Both the position numbers and the translations under genes were made by a program. DNA of 64,000 bases from Paraburkholderia humisilvae (lineage in GTDB: Bacteria; Pseudomonadota; Gammaproteobacteria; Burkholderiales; Burkholderiaceae): positions 248,001 through 312,000 of the forward strand of contig NZ_CADIKH010000001.1 in NCBI RefSeq assembly GCF_902859855.1, given 5' to 3'. Under the pieces are notes generated by a model. The model was not told the origin of the DNA and searched no databases. It saw only the letters and a list, made by a program, of their open reading frames with translations. Below are positions 56,504 through 64,000 of this stretch, in pieces. Position 1 is the first letter of the stretch. The number at the start of each line of letters is the position of its first letter.

Positions 56504-57250
56504 ATGAACTCAGCCTCGGAAGACCGTTGGCGCGACCTGCGCCCGGACCCGGAAAACGATACGCCGCTCTACCTGCAACTCGCCCGCAAGCTCGGCCACG
56601 CTATTCATGACAATCGCTGGAATCCGGGCGAAGCGCTGCCTTCCGAACGCGTGCTGTCGGATGCGCTAGGCGTATCGCGCATCACCGCGCGCAAGGCAAT
56701 CGCGCTGCTCGTCGAACAGGGGCTGATCCGCCGCACGCAGGGCGCGGGCAGTTTCATCACGCCACGTTATGAAGATCCGTTGTCGCGGCTGTCGAGCTTC
56801 AGCGAAATGCTGCGCCGGCGCGGGTTCACGCCAAGCTCGCAGTGGCTTTCGCGCGAGATCCTGCCCGCCAATCGCGATGAAGTAATCCGCCTCGGGTTGT
56901 CGCCGGCGGCCGCGGTCACGCGCTTGAGGCGCTTGCGGCTCGCGGACGGCATCGTGATGGCCGTCGAAAATTCGACTTTCCCCGCTTCGGTGATTCCAGA
57001 TCCGCAGGCCATCGGCGATTCGTTGTACTCGTATCTCGAACAGCGCGGTCTAGCGATCGTGCGTGCGCTGCAGCACTTTCGCGCGGTCAATGCGAGCGAA
57101 GAAATCGCACAGCAGATGAGCATCGCGCCGAAAGAAGCGTTGCTGCTGATCACGCGGGTCGGCTATACGGCGGATCAGCGCGCGATTGAACTGACCGATA
57201 CGTACTGCCGCAATGACTATTACGACTTTGTCGCCGAGCTGCGCAAGTAG
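56504..57250 (+). CDS. GntR-family transcriptional regulator with UTRA domain
   Basis: A 248-residue regulator. The N-terminal winged helix (PLYLQLARKLGHAI, LPSERVLSDALGVSRITARKAIALL) is followed by QGAGSFI and a UTRA/HutC ligand-binding domain (from about residue 95; ENSTFPASVIPD, TDTYCRNDYYDFVAEL). The UTRA end resembles NagR/PhnF/HutC types, so a sugar-phosphate or small organic acid effector is likely. The start at 56504 gives normal length. The adjacent divergent aldo/keto reductase is the nearest candidate target; an inverted repeat GCGTTT-N7-AAACGC (56403-56421) lies between them. Confidence 0.87.
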   Translation: MNSASEDRWRDLRPDPENDTPLYLQLARKLGHAIHDNRWNPGEALPSERVLSDALGVSRITARKAIALLVEQGLIRRTQGAGSFITPRYEDPLSRLSSFSEMLRRRGFTPSSQWLSREILPANRDEVIRLGLSPAAAVTRLRRLRLADGIVMAVENSTFPASVIPDPQAIGDSLYSYLEQRGLAIVRALQHFRAVNASEEIAQQMSIAPKEALLLITRVGYTADQRAIELTDTYCRNDYYDFVAELRK

Positions 57251-57331
57251 CGGCCGCGACGCGCATCGGCCACGCAGGCGCCGTGCGCGTGCCCTGCTGC
57301 CGGGCATCTGGTCGCACGTCTGGTCGCGCAT

Positions 57332-58747
57332 TTAGTCCGTTCCCCACCGGGCGTCATCAGTACCGATCGGCACCGGCGGCCGGCCATAGCACGCCGGCGT
57401 CTTCTCCAGCTGCTCCGCGGGCGACGTGCCAAGCACACGACCGAACGGCGAATCGACCGTTTCGACGCAGTCCTTGACGTCGTCGAACCCCACTTCGGGC
57501 GCTCGCCAGCCGTCTTCGATCTGGCCAAGCGACTGCAGCCAGCGGCCGGTTTGCGCAAGCGACAGCCGCACATGCCAACTGCCGCCCTCCGTCGCGCGGC
57601 GCTGGAGCGCGACCATCGCACCGAACGCGGCGAGATAGCCGGTGCCATGGTCGAGCGCTTGACACGGCAAATGTTTCGGACCGTCGACTCCTGCTGCGCG
57701 CGCCTCCGTGTATGCGATTCCGCTCGCCGACTGCACGAGACTGTCGAAACCGCGTCGCGCCGCCCACGGCCCCTGATGCCCATACGCGCAGATCGATACG
57801 CAGACGATGCCCGGTCGCTGCCGCGCCAGCGCGTCGGGTCCAAAGCCGCGCGCGGCGAGCGCGCCGGGCCGGTACGCCTGCAGAAACACATCCGCATCGC
57901 GTGTCAGCGCCTCGAGCTGCTCGCGCGCGGCGGCGTCGCGCAGATCGAGCGTCGCCGAACGCTTGCCGCGGCCGGTGTCAATCACGAGTGGCGCAATGTT
58001 CGGCAGATGCGGGCCGTTGACGAGCAGCACCTGCGCGCCGTGCGATGCAAGCGCGCGACCCGCGACCGGCCCCGCGATGATCCGCGACAGGTCCAGCACG
58101 CGCACGCCGGAAAGCGGTTGCCCAGCCGGCTCGCCGGCGCGGGCTGACAAAGAGGCGATCGGCTGCGGCGGCGCGTCGCCGATCCGCTCGATCTCGAAGA
58201 GCGGAAGATTCGCGATCGCCTTCGCCTGCTCGAGCGCCGCCCATTCGCGCGGCGTGCGGATCAGCGCGGCAGGCAGCCCCGCGTCGGCGAGCGTCTGATC
58301 GAGCGTAGCGCCATCCCAGTCGCGAATCGCTTGCGCGACCGCAGTCCTGTCGTTCGCGCAGCCGAGCACTTTCAGCACACCGTCGAGGTGATGCGGAAAA
58401 TTCGTGTGCAGTTGGACCCACCGGCTGTCGCGCGTCTCGAAGAACCCGAAGATCGGGCTACGAAGTTCGGGCGCCGGCCCGTCGTTCACGCGCAGATACC
58501 GCTCGCTGCGAAACGCCGCCAGCGCGCGCCGCACGTCGACCTTGACACGCTGCAGTTGCCCGGTGCGCACCCGGTAGCACTCGGCGGCGGCAAGCCCGGT
58601 CGCCGCGACGGTCGCGGCAGCCAGCGTGCCGACGCGAAACACCGACGGCAGTGCGGGATCGTTGCCGGTAATCGACACTGCGTCGAGCGCCGCGGCATCG
58701 CAGCCGGCCACGGTCCAGAGATGATCGAGAGCGAGAAGAGGCGTCAT
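57332..58747 (-). CDS. class III (CaiB/BaiF) CoA-transferase, apparently circularly permuted
   Basis: A 471-residue CoA-transferase-like protein. The canonical CaiB N terminus (PLSGVRVLDLSRIIAGPVAG) is found only at residue 211. It is followed by GKRSATLDL, ADVFLQAYRPG and CQALDHGTGYLAAFG, whose Asp366 matches the catalytic aspartate. Residues 45-210 look like the part that normally follows it (ECYRVRTGQLQ, FFETRDSRWVQLHTNFPHH, AGLPAALIRTPREWA). The order is therefore swapped relative to the family. It transfers or removes CoA from an unknown acid. It is divergent from the HTH-citrate synthase. Confidence 0.78.
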   Translation of the reverse strand: MTPLLALDHLWTVAGCDAAALDAVSITGNDPALPSVFRVGTLAAATVAATGLAAAECYRVRTGQLQRVKVDVRRALAAFRSERYLRVNDGPAPELRSPIFGFFETRDSRWVQLHTNFPHHLDGVLKVLGCANDRTAVAQAIRDWDGATLDQTLADAGLPAALIRTPREWAALEQAKAIANLPLFEIERIGDAPPQPIASLSARAGEPAGQPLSGVRVLDLSRIIAGPVAGRALASHGAQVLLVNGPHLPNIAPLVIDTGRGKRSATLDLRDAAAREQLEALTRDADVFLQAYRPGALAARGFGPDALARQRPGIVCVSICAYGHQGPWAARRGFDSLVQSASGIAYTEARAAGVDGPKHLPCQALDHGTGYLAAFGAMVALQRRATEGGSWHVRLSLAQTGRWLQSLGQIEDGWRAPEVGFDDVKDCVETVDSPFGRVLGTSPAEQLEKTPACYGRPPVPIGTDDARWGTD

Positions 58748-58799
58748 GATCGGTAGCGATGTCGAGCCCGGAGAGCAAGGACAAGAAGGAATGGCGAAC

Positions 58800-58860
58800 A
58801 GTCTAAAATTCGCTTGCACATCGATCAATCTTGATTGTTAAAATCAATATATATTGATTT
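58800..58860. promoter_or_regulatory. divergent promoter/operator region with two ATCAA..TTGAT repeats
   Basis: Site R is a perfect 20-bp palindrome, AAATCAATATATATTGATTT (58841-58860), ending 21 bp before the HTH-citrate synthase start. Site L is ATCAA-TC-TTGAT (58824-58835). Both share the ATCAA/TTGAT half-site. A candidate minus-strand promoter for the CoA-transferase (TTGATC at 58828-58823 and TAGACT at 58805-58800, 17-bp spacer) overlaps site L. A candidate plus-strand promoter (TTGCAC 58814-58819, TAAAAT 58839-58844) overlaps site R. One regulator could thus control both genes. Confidence 0.6.
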
Positions 58861-58881
58861 TTCCGGTTTCGAGCGATTTCC

Positions 58882-60150
58882 ATGACCTCCTCCGGTCGCT
58901 ATCTGTCCGCCGACGAAGCCGCACAGGCGCTCGGCATTAGCTTGCCGACGCTATACGCGTATGTGAGTCGCGGCCTGCTGAGCTCGTCGCCGCACGCCGA
59001 CTCGAAGCGCCGCCTCTACGATGCCGGCGAAGTGCGCCGTCTCGCGCGCCGCAAGGCGGACGGCAAGCGCGCGGGCAAGGTCGCACAGAAGGTGCTCGAC
59101 TGGGGCGTGCCGGTGCTCGAGTCGGCCATCACGCTGATCAACGACGGGCGGCTCTTCTACCGCGGACGCGATGCGATCGAACTGGCGCGCAGCGCATCAC
59201 TGGAAGAGGTCGCCGCGTTGCTGTGGGAATGCGGCGAACGGCGCATCGCGCAGGCGCCGGCCGCGCCGCTCGCCGCCGCGCAATGGTCCGCGTGGTTGAA
59301 ATTGTGGGGCGATAGCACGCCGCTCGATCGCGTGCTGGTGCTGCTGCCCGCCGCCGCGGCGCAAATGCCGCGTGTGTGGGCGCTCGGGCGCGACGCGCAG
59401 CTCGATACGGCCTGCGTGCTGCTGCGCCTTGTCGCCGCCGCGATGGTGTCGGTCGCACCGTCGAACGATCCGCTGCATCGGCAACTAGCGGCCTCATGGG
59501 GCGTGCGCGGCCGGCCGCAGATCAGCCTGCTGCGCGCGGCGCTCGTTGCCTGCGCCGATCACGAACTGAACGCGTCGACCTTCACGGTGCGCTGTATCAC
59601 GTCGACCGGCACGCATCTGTTCGGCGCGGTCGCGGGCGGCCTCGCGGCGCTTTCAGGACCGCGGCACGGGGGTGAGACCGCGCGCGTCGCCGCGCTGTTC
59701 GACGACGCGTCGCGTGCCGCCGATCTCGATCGTTTTCTCGCGACGCGTCTTGCGCGCGAGGAACACAGCGACGCGCGCGGCGGTCCGGGCGACACGACCG
59801 CGCTGCGCCCGCCGCTGCCCGGCTTCGGTCATCCGCTGTATCCGGACGGCGATCCGCGCGCGCGGCTGCTGCTCGAGCTGCTTGCCGACTGCGCGCCCAC
59901 ACGTGCGCCGCTCGCCGGCGTGCAACGGCTCGCCGCGGCGATGCGCGCCACGGCCGGCGCCGAACCGACGCTCGACTACGCGCTGGCGGCAATCGAGCGC
60001 GTGCTCGCGTTGCCGGCCGGCGCGGCGTTCACGTTATTTGCGGTGGGACGGGTAGTCGGCTGGATCGCTCACGCGATGGAACAGACGGCGGATGGCCGGT
60101 TGATTCGCCCACGCGCCCGCTATATCGGCGCGTACGAAGGGGACCATTGA
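58882..60150 (+). CDS. citrate synthase-family protein fused to an N-terminal helix-turn-helix
   Basis: A 422-residue protein. Residues 5-55 form a MerR/excisionase-like DNA-binding domain (YLSADEAAQALGISLPTLYAYV, then RLYDAGEVRRLARRK). The rest is a citrate synthase. Its active-site residues are retained: His227 in CADHELNAS, His262 in SGPRHGGE, His317 and Arg326 in PGFGHPLYPDGDPR, and Asp365 in PTLDYALA, with the C-terminal RPRARYIG. It may be an enzyme, an acyl-CoA-sensing regulator, or both. Its position next to a perfect palindrome and a divergent CoA-transferase favours a regulatory role. Confidence 0.85.
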   Translation: MTSSGRYLSADEAAQALGISLPTLYAYVSRGLLSSSPHADSKRRLYDAGEVRRLARRKADGKRAGKVAQKVLDWGVPVLESAITLINDGRLFYRGRDAIELARSASLEEVAALLWECGERRIAQAPAAPLAAAQWSAWLKLWGDSTPLDRVLVLLPAAAAQMPRVWALGRDAQLDTACVLLRLVAAAMVSVAPSNDPLHRQLAASWGVRGRPQISLLRAALVACADHELNASTFTVRCITSTGTHLFGAVAGGLAALSGPRHGGETARVAALFDDASRAADLDRFLATRLAREEHSDARGGPGDTTALRPPLPGFGHPLYPDGDPRARLLLELLADCAPTRAPLAGVQRLAAAMRATAGAEPTLDYALAAIERVLALPAGAAFTLFAVGRVVGWIAHAMEQTADGRLIRPRARYIGAYEGDH

Positions 60151-60245
60151 TCGGACACGAAGCGCGGCGCACACCTGGCACGCCGCGGTACCTGGATGCG
60201 GAAAACCGGCTAAACCGTCCGCATCCGTTAGACGAACCCCATCGC

Positions 60246-60548
60246 TCACGCAGGCAGCAACCAGCGCGGCAGCCAGTTCCATATCGACGTGCCGGTCAAA
60301 GGCCACGCGCGCAGATGGCGTCTGCCCGACAGCACGACGCGTGCCCCATCGCGCCCGGCACTGACCCACGCAGTCACCCCGCGCGGCAACGTGAATGACT
60401 CACCGCGACCGAGCCAGTAGTCTTCGGCATCCCCTTCCACGGTCAGCCAGACCTCGCCCGCGGTGACTTTAAGAATGGCCGGCTGCGCGACACGCCACGC
60501 GGCCGCCGGCTCGCCGTGTTCGAGTTCGAAAGTACGGATTTCGCGCAT
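60246..60548 (-). CDS. DUF2917 family protein
   Basis: A 100-residue protein matching the DUF2917 pattern: WRVAQPAILKVTAGEVWLTVEGDAEDYWLGRGESFTLPRG in residues 18-57, a small cupin-like beta structure without obvious metal ligands. AAGGAG lies before the ATG. Function is unknown. It is divergent from a MocR-type regulator across 170 bp that carry inverted repeats, so it is a plausible target of that regulator. Confidence 0.78.
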   Translation of the reverse strand: MREIRTFELEHGEPAAAWRVAQPAILKVTAGEVWLTVEGDAEDYWLGRGESFTLPRGVTAWVSAGRDGARVVLSGRRHLRAWPLTGTSIWNWLPRWLLPA

Positions 60549-60578
60549 TGCCGTTCTCCTTGCAAGGCATTTCGGTCA

Positions 60579-60646
60579 GTCAATTATTGACGTACGATGC
60601 TGTCAATCACATGCACAGTACCGAACACTTTCAACAGAACTGTGCA
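60579..60646. promoter_or_regulatory. operator-like repeats between DUF2917 and mocR genes
   Basis: TGCACAGT (60612-60619) and ACTGTGCA (60639-60646) form a perfect inverted repeat with 19 bp between arms. GTCAAT-T-ATTGAC (60579-60591) is a second palindrome, and GTCAAT recurs at 60602. MocR regulators commonly bind two spaced repeats near the divergent gene they control. Confidence 0.45.
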
Positions 60647-60718
60647 GTTAAAAAACGGACACTTTGTTTACCTGTCGATTTCCTCAGCCGAAAGTCAACG
60701 GCCAGCGAGGGTAGCCGC

Positions 60719-62134
60719 ATGAAACTCGATATCGAACTCGATCGCGACAGCGGTGTGCCGCTGACCGAACAGATCGTCACCGGCGTCACGCAATGGATCG
60801 GCTCACGTACCGCGCACGCGGGCACGAAGCTGCCGTCGATCCGCCAGTTCGCCGCCGACTATCAGATCAGCCGCTTTCCGGTGATCGAAGCGTATGACCG
60901 GCTCGTATCGCTCGGTTATCTGGATTCCCGGCACGGCTCAGGCTTCTACGTCGCGCAGCGCATACGCACGGGCATCGACAGTTCCCAGGGCACGTCGGAC
61001 CCGCGGCGCGCGGAAGAAGAGTCGTTCCACATCCTGCAGCAGTTGAATCACCCGGGCGGAACGCTGAAGCTCGGCAGCGGCTTTATTCCGGAGTCGTGGC
61101 GGGACATGGACAGTCTCGCGCAGGCCATTCGACACGTGTCGCGCACCGACGCCGCGAGCCTGATCGACTACGCGACGCCGCTGGGCAACGCGGTATTGCG
61201 CGAACACCTGCGCAGCCGCTCCGCGCAGCTCGGCATGGAGGTCGATGCGTCGCAGATTCTGATCACTCAGGGGGCGAGCCAGGCGCTCGACCTGCTGATG
61301 CGCTACATGCTGAAAGCCGGCGACACGATGTTTGTCGAAGATCCCGGCTACTACAACCTGTTCGGCTTGCTCAAGCTGCACGGCGTCAATCTCGTCGGCA
61401 TTCCGCGCACACGCAACGGCCCCGACCTCGACGTGCTGCAGGCGCAATTGAAACTGCACCGGCCGAAGCTCTTCTTTGTCAACAGCGTGTTCCACAATCC
61501 GACCGGCACATCGGTCGCGCCGCACGTCGCGTTTCGCCTGTTGAAGCTCGCGCGCGAGCACGACTTCACGATCATCGAAGACGACATCTTCGCGGACTTC
61601 CAGAACGAAGCGACCGACCGGCTCGCGACGCTCGATCAGTTCGAGCATGTGATCTACGTCGGCGGTCTGTCGAAGACGCTGTCGGCCTCGCTGCGGATCG
61701 GCTATGTGATTGCGCGCCACGCGATCATCAAGGACCTCGCCGACATCAAGATGCTGACCACGATCGGCGGCTCGCGTTTCGCCGAAGCGGTGGCGGTCGC
61801 GCAGCTCGAGCGCGGCATGTATCGCAAGCATCTCGAACGGCTGCGCCGGCGCATGCGCGACGCGTTAGGCGCGTCGGTGCAGATGCTCGAGGCGGCAGGC
61901 TGGGAAGTGTTCGAAAAACCGCTCGGCGGCAATCTGATCTGGGCGCGTGTCCCGCATATCGAAGATTCGCGTGCGCTCGCCGAATGCGGCACGCCGCTTG
62001 GCGTGACCGTTGCGCCCGGCCACTATTTCCGCCCGAACGCGGAAACGAGCGCGTGGACCCGCATCAACGCGGCCTATACGCAAGACCCGCGTGCGCAAGC
62101 GTTCTTCGATGCAGCCGCGCAACTGAAAGCCTGA
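60719..62134 (+). CDS. MocR-type regulator (GntR winged helix fused to PLP aminotransferase fold)
   Basis: A 471-residue chimera. A GntR winged helix (PLTEQIVTGVTQWI, KLPSIRQFAADYQISRFPVIEAYDRL, SRHGSGFYV) occupies residues 1-80. A class I aminotransferase domain follows: ITQGASQALDLLMRY, EDPGYYNLFGLL, FHNPTGTS and YVGGLSKTLSASLRIGYV, where the lysine should bind PLP. MocR proteins sense PLP or an amino compound and control nearby genes. The start at 60719 places the winged helix at the N terminus. Candidate targets are the divergent DUF2917 gene and the downstream efflux gene. Confidence 0.9.
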   Translation: MKLDIELDRDSGVPLTEQIVTGVTQWIGSRTAHAGTKLPSIRQFAADYQISRFPVIEAYDRLVSLGYLDSRHGSGFYVAQRIRTGIDSSQGTSDPRRAEEESFHILQQLNHPGGTLKLGSGFIPESWRDMDSLAQAIRHVSRTDAASLIDYATPLGNAVLREHLRSRSAQLGMEVDASQILITQGASQALDLLMRYMLKAGDTMFVEDPGYYNLFGLLKLHGVNLVGIPRTRNGPDLDVLQAQLKLHRPKLFFVNSVFHNPTGTSVAPHVAFRLLKLAREHDFTIIEDDIFADFQNEATDRLATLDQFEHVIYVGGLSKTLSASLRIGYVIARHAIIKDLADIKMLTTIGGSRFAEAVAVAQLERGMYRKHLERLRRRMRDALGASVQMLEAAGWEVFEKPLGGNLIWARVPHIEDSRALAECGTPLGVTVAPGHYFRPNAETSAWTRINAAYTQDPRAQAFFDAAAQLKA

Positions 62135-62308
62135 CCGGCCGGCCGCCGTCGCCGCCATTGCATCACGCTGGGCGATGCGGGATGCATCGCTATCCTTCAT
62201 AGGTGCGCTGCACGCGCGGCGTACATATCGCGCCTATAGTCCGCCTGCCGATACAGTTTTTGCTTAAAATATGGGCCGCCCGGCTCAACCGGCTCGCCCT
62301 CTCGCTCC

Positions 62309-63757
62309 ATGGCCAATACGACAAGCACCGAGACACTCCCCGCCAAGCCGTCCGCCCGTTCGCTCACCGTCATGTTGTGGATCGTCGCGACCGGCTTCTT
62401 CATGCAGACGCTCGACTCGACAATCGTCAACACTGCGCTGCCCGCGATGGCGACCAGCCTCGGCGAATTGCCGCTGCGGATGCAATCGGTCGTGATCGCC
62501 TATTCGCTGACGATGGCGGTGATGATCCCGGTCTCCGGCTGGCTCGCCGACAAGCTCGGCACGCGGCGCGTATTCATGAGCGCGATCTTCGTGTTTTCGG
62601 TCGGCTCGCTGCTGTGCGCGAGCGCGCATACGCTGTCGCAACTCGTGCTGTGGCGCATCCTGCAAGGCGCCGGCGGCGCGATGCTGCTGCCGGTCGGGCG
62701 CCTCGCGGTGTTGCGCGTGTTTCCCGCCGAACGCTATCTGCCCGCGCTGTCGTTCGTCGCGATTCCGGGCCTGATTGGTCCGCTGATCGGACCGACGCTC
62801 GGCGGCTGGCTCGTCAAGATCGCGTCATGGCACTGGATCTTCCTGATTAACGTGCCGGTCGGCGTGGTCGGCGTGATCGCAACGTTTATCTTCATGCCGG
62901 ATTCGCGCAATCCGGACACCGCGAAATTCGACTTGAAAGGCTATCTGCTGCTGATCGTCGCGATGATTGCGATCTCGATGGCGCTCGACGGTCATAGTGA
63001 ATTCGGCTTCGCGCATGCGACGGTGCTGGTGCTGCTAATCCTGAGCCTCGGCTTTTTCACCGCGTACGGGTTGCATGCGGTGCGCACGCCGCAACCGATT
63101 TTTTCGCTCGACCTGTTCCGAATTCATACGTTCAGCGTCGGGATTCTCGGCAACCTGTTCGCACGGATCGGCAGCGGCGCGATGCCATATCTGCTGCCGC
63201 TGCTGCTGCAGGTTAGCCTCGGCTACAGCGCATTCGAAGCAGGCCTGATGATGCTGCCCGTCGCGGCGGCCGGCATGACGTCCAAACGCCTCGTGACCCG
63301 GCTGATCTTCCGCTACGGCTACCGGCGCGTGCTCGTGACCAACACGGTGCTGGTCGGTCTCGCGATGGCGAGCTTCGCGCTGATGGGTGCGCACCAGCCG
63401 CTGTGGCTGCGGCTCGTGCAGCTCGCGTTTTTCGGCGGCGTGAACTCGATGCAGTTCACCGCGATGAATACGCTGACGCTAAAGGATCTCGGCACCGGGG
63501 GCGCAAGCAGCGGCAACAGCCTCTTCTCGCTGGTGCAGATGCTGTCGATGAGCCTCGGCGTGACGGTCGCCGGCGCGATGCTGACGACCTTCACCGGCAT
63601 CATCCCGCGCGTCACCGAAGCGAACACGCTGCCCGCGTTCCACGCGACGTTCGTCTGCGTGGGCATCATTACGGCGGGCACGTCGTGGATCTTCGCGCAG
63701 CTCGCCCACGATATCCGGCGGCCCGCGCCGAAAACCGATCCATCGGAGCGAACCTGA
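62309..63757 (+). CDS. DHA2-family MFS efflux transporter (MdtD/EmrB type)
   Basis: A 482-residue drug:H+ antiporter-like protein with about 14 membrane segments. It has the DHA2 motif LDSTIVNTALPAMA in the first helix, the loop motif A GWLADKLGTRRVF, and motif C-like GPLIGPTLGGWLV. A closing LGTGGASSGNSLFSLVQMLSMSLGVTVAG region (about residues 390-420) follows. It resembles E. coli MdtD. The substrate is unknown. It follows the MocR gene on the same strand after 174 bp, where a TATAGT (62235-62240) could serve as a -10. Confidence 0.88.
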   Translation: MANTTSTETLPAKPSARSLTVMLWIVATGFFMQTLDSTIVNTALPAMATSLGELPLRMQSVVIAYSLTMAVMIPVSGWLADKLGTRRVFMSAIFVFSVGSLLCASAHTLSQLVLWRILQGAGGAMLLPVGRLAVLRVFPAERYLPALSFVAIPGLIGPLIGPTLGGWLVKIASWHWIFLINVPVGVVGVIATFIFMPDSRNPDTAKFDLKGYLLLIVAMIAISMALDGHSEFGFAHATVLVLLILSLGFFTAYGLHAVRTPQPIFSLDLFRIHTFSVGILGNLFARIGSGAMPYLLPLLLQVSLGYSAFEAGLMMLPVAAAGMTSKRLVTRLIFRYGYRRVLVTNTVLVGLAMASFALMGAHQPLWLRLVQLAFFGGVNSMQFTAMNTLTLKDLGTGGASSGNSLFSLVQMLSMSLGVTVAGAMLTTFTGIIPRVTEANTLPAFHATFVCVGIITAGTSWIFAQLAHDIRRPAPKTDPSERT

Positions 63758-63966
63758 CATCGAACCGCAACGGGGCGCAGCATGTTCCCCGATGCACCAT
63801 TGATGTGCTTGCGACCCGCTTCGCGCGTGATCGTCCGCTGCGATATCCGCGCAAGCCCTTGCGGGAAAGCCATCCGTCAGCGAGCACGGCGGATTGACTT
63901 TGCGCATGTTTCTTGCTGACTGATCCTGTAAACTAAATACTCCGCGCCGCGTGCGCACTCCCGCGA

Positions 63967-64000
63967 ATGATTGACACGATGAGCATGGTCGAACTCGATC
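63967..64000 (+). CDS. possible start of a further gene, cut by the window edge
   Basis: An open frame beginning ATG ATT GAC ACG ATG AGC ATG (M-I-D-T-M-S-M-V-E-L-D) runs off the right end. A less GC-rich stretch upstream (63911-63940, containing TAAACTAAATAC) could be its promoter. Eleven codons are too few to identify a product, and the true start may be one of the later ATGs. Confidence 0.3.
   Translation, partial: MIDTMSMVELD

Overview
The window looks like chromosomal DNA from Burkholderia sensu lato (Burkholderiaceae, Betaproteobacteria). The DNA is GC-rich with strong G/C third-position bias. The gene neighbourhoods (radC-rpmB-rpmG, fkpB-ispH, nadA-nadC facing nadB, ribF-ileS-lspA-coaBC-dut, clpS-clpA-cspA-cutO-icd) and protein sequences fit that group. 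I see no rRNA, tRNA, CRISPR array, insertion sequence or prophage. About 50 protein genes are supported. Most are housekeeping; the accessory character rises after about 31 kb.

Layout. 0.1-5.5 kb: rsuA, a small membrane protein, an SDR-family gene, a 2Fe-2S/FAD reductase, then an apparent arginine attenuator (leader peptide with four consecutive Arg codons, antiterminator and terminator segments) in front of an argD-type aminotransferase and ypeA. 5.6-10.7 kb: a complete branched-chain amino acid ABC transporter (livJ, livH, livM, livG, livF) on the minus strand. 11.3-18.4 kb: ispH/fkpB, radC, rpmB-rpmG, and the de novo NAD pathway (nadB converging on nadA-nadC). 18.5-31 kb: a desaturase with a transposase-like tail, an MscS channel, an RsmB-like methyltransferase, purN, then ribF, ileS, lspA, coaBC, a luciferase-like flavoenzyme and dut.

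31-45.8 kb: an 844-residue protein of unknown function with visibly lower GC, clpS-clpA, cspA, a copper locus (a Cys-rich CruR-like upstream ORF with a C-terminal RAPP motif, an intergenic hairpin, then a multicopper oxidase), icd with a nested palindrome in its promoter region, rluE, two small exported proteins and a solitary EF-G gene. 45.9-53.6 kb: cupin, nickel/cobalt permease, and a four-gene peptide/nickel-class ABC operon with a fused double ATPase.

53.6-64 kb: a glycine-rich exported protein with a 30-Gly run, a Rap1a/Tai-like protein, an aldo/keto reductase, a GntR/UTRA regulator, and a divergent locus made of an apparently circularly permuted class III CoA-transferase and a citrate synthase fused to a helix-turn-helix domain. 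A perfect 20-bp palindrome lies between them. A DUF2917 gene divergent from a MocR-type regulator and a DHA2 efflux pump follow, and the first codons of another gene may lie at the right edge.

The strongest candidates for undescribed or under-described biology are the leaderless arginine attenuator, the CruR-like/cutO copper switch, and the HTH-citrate synthase with its divergent CoA-transferase. All are predictions from sequence alone.
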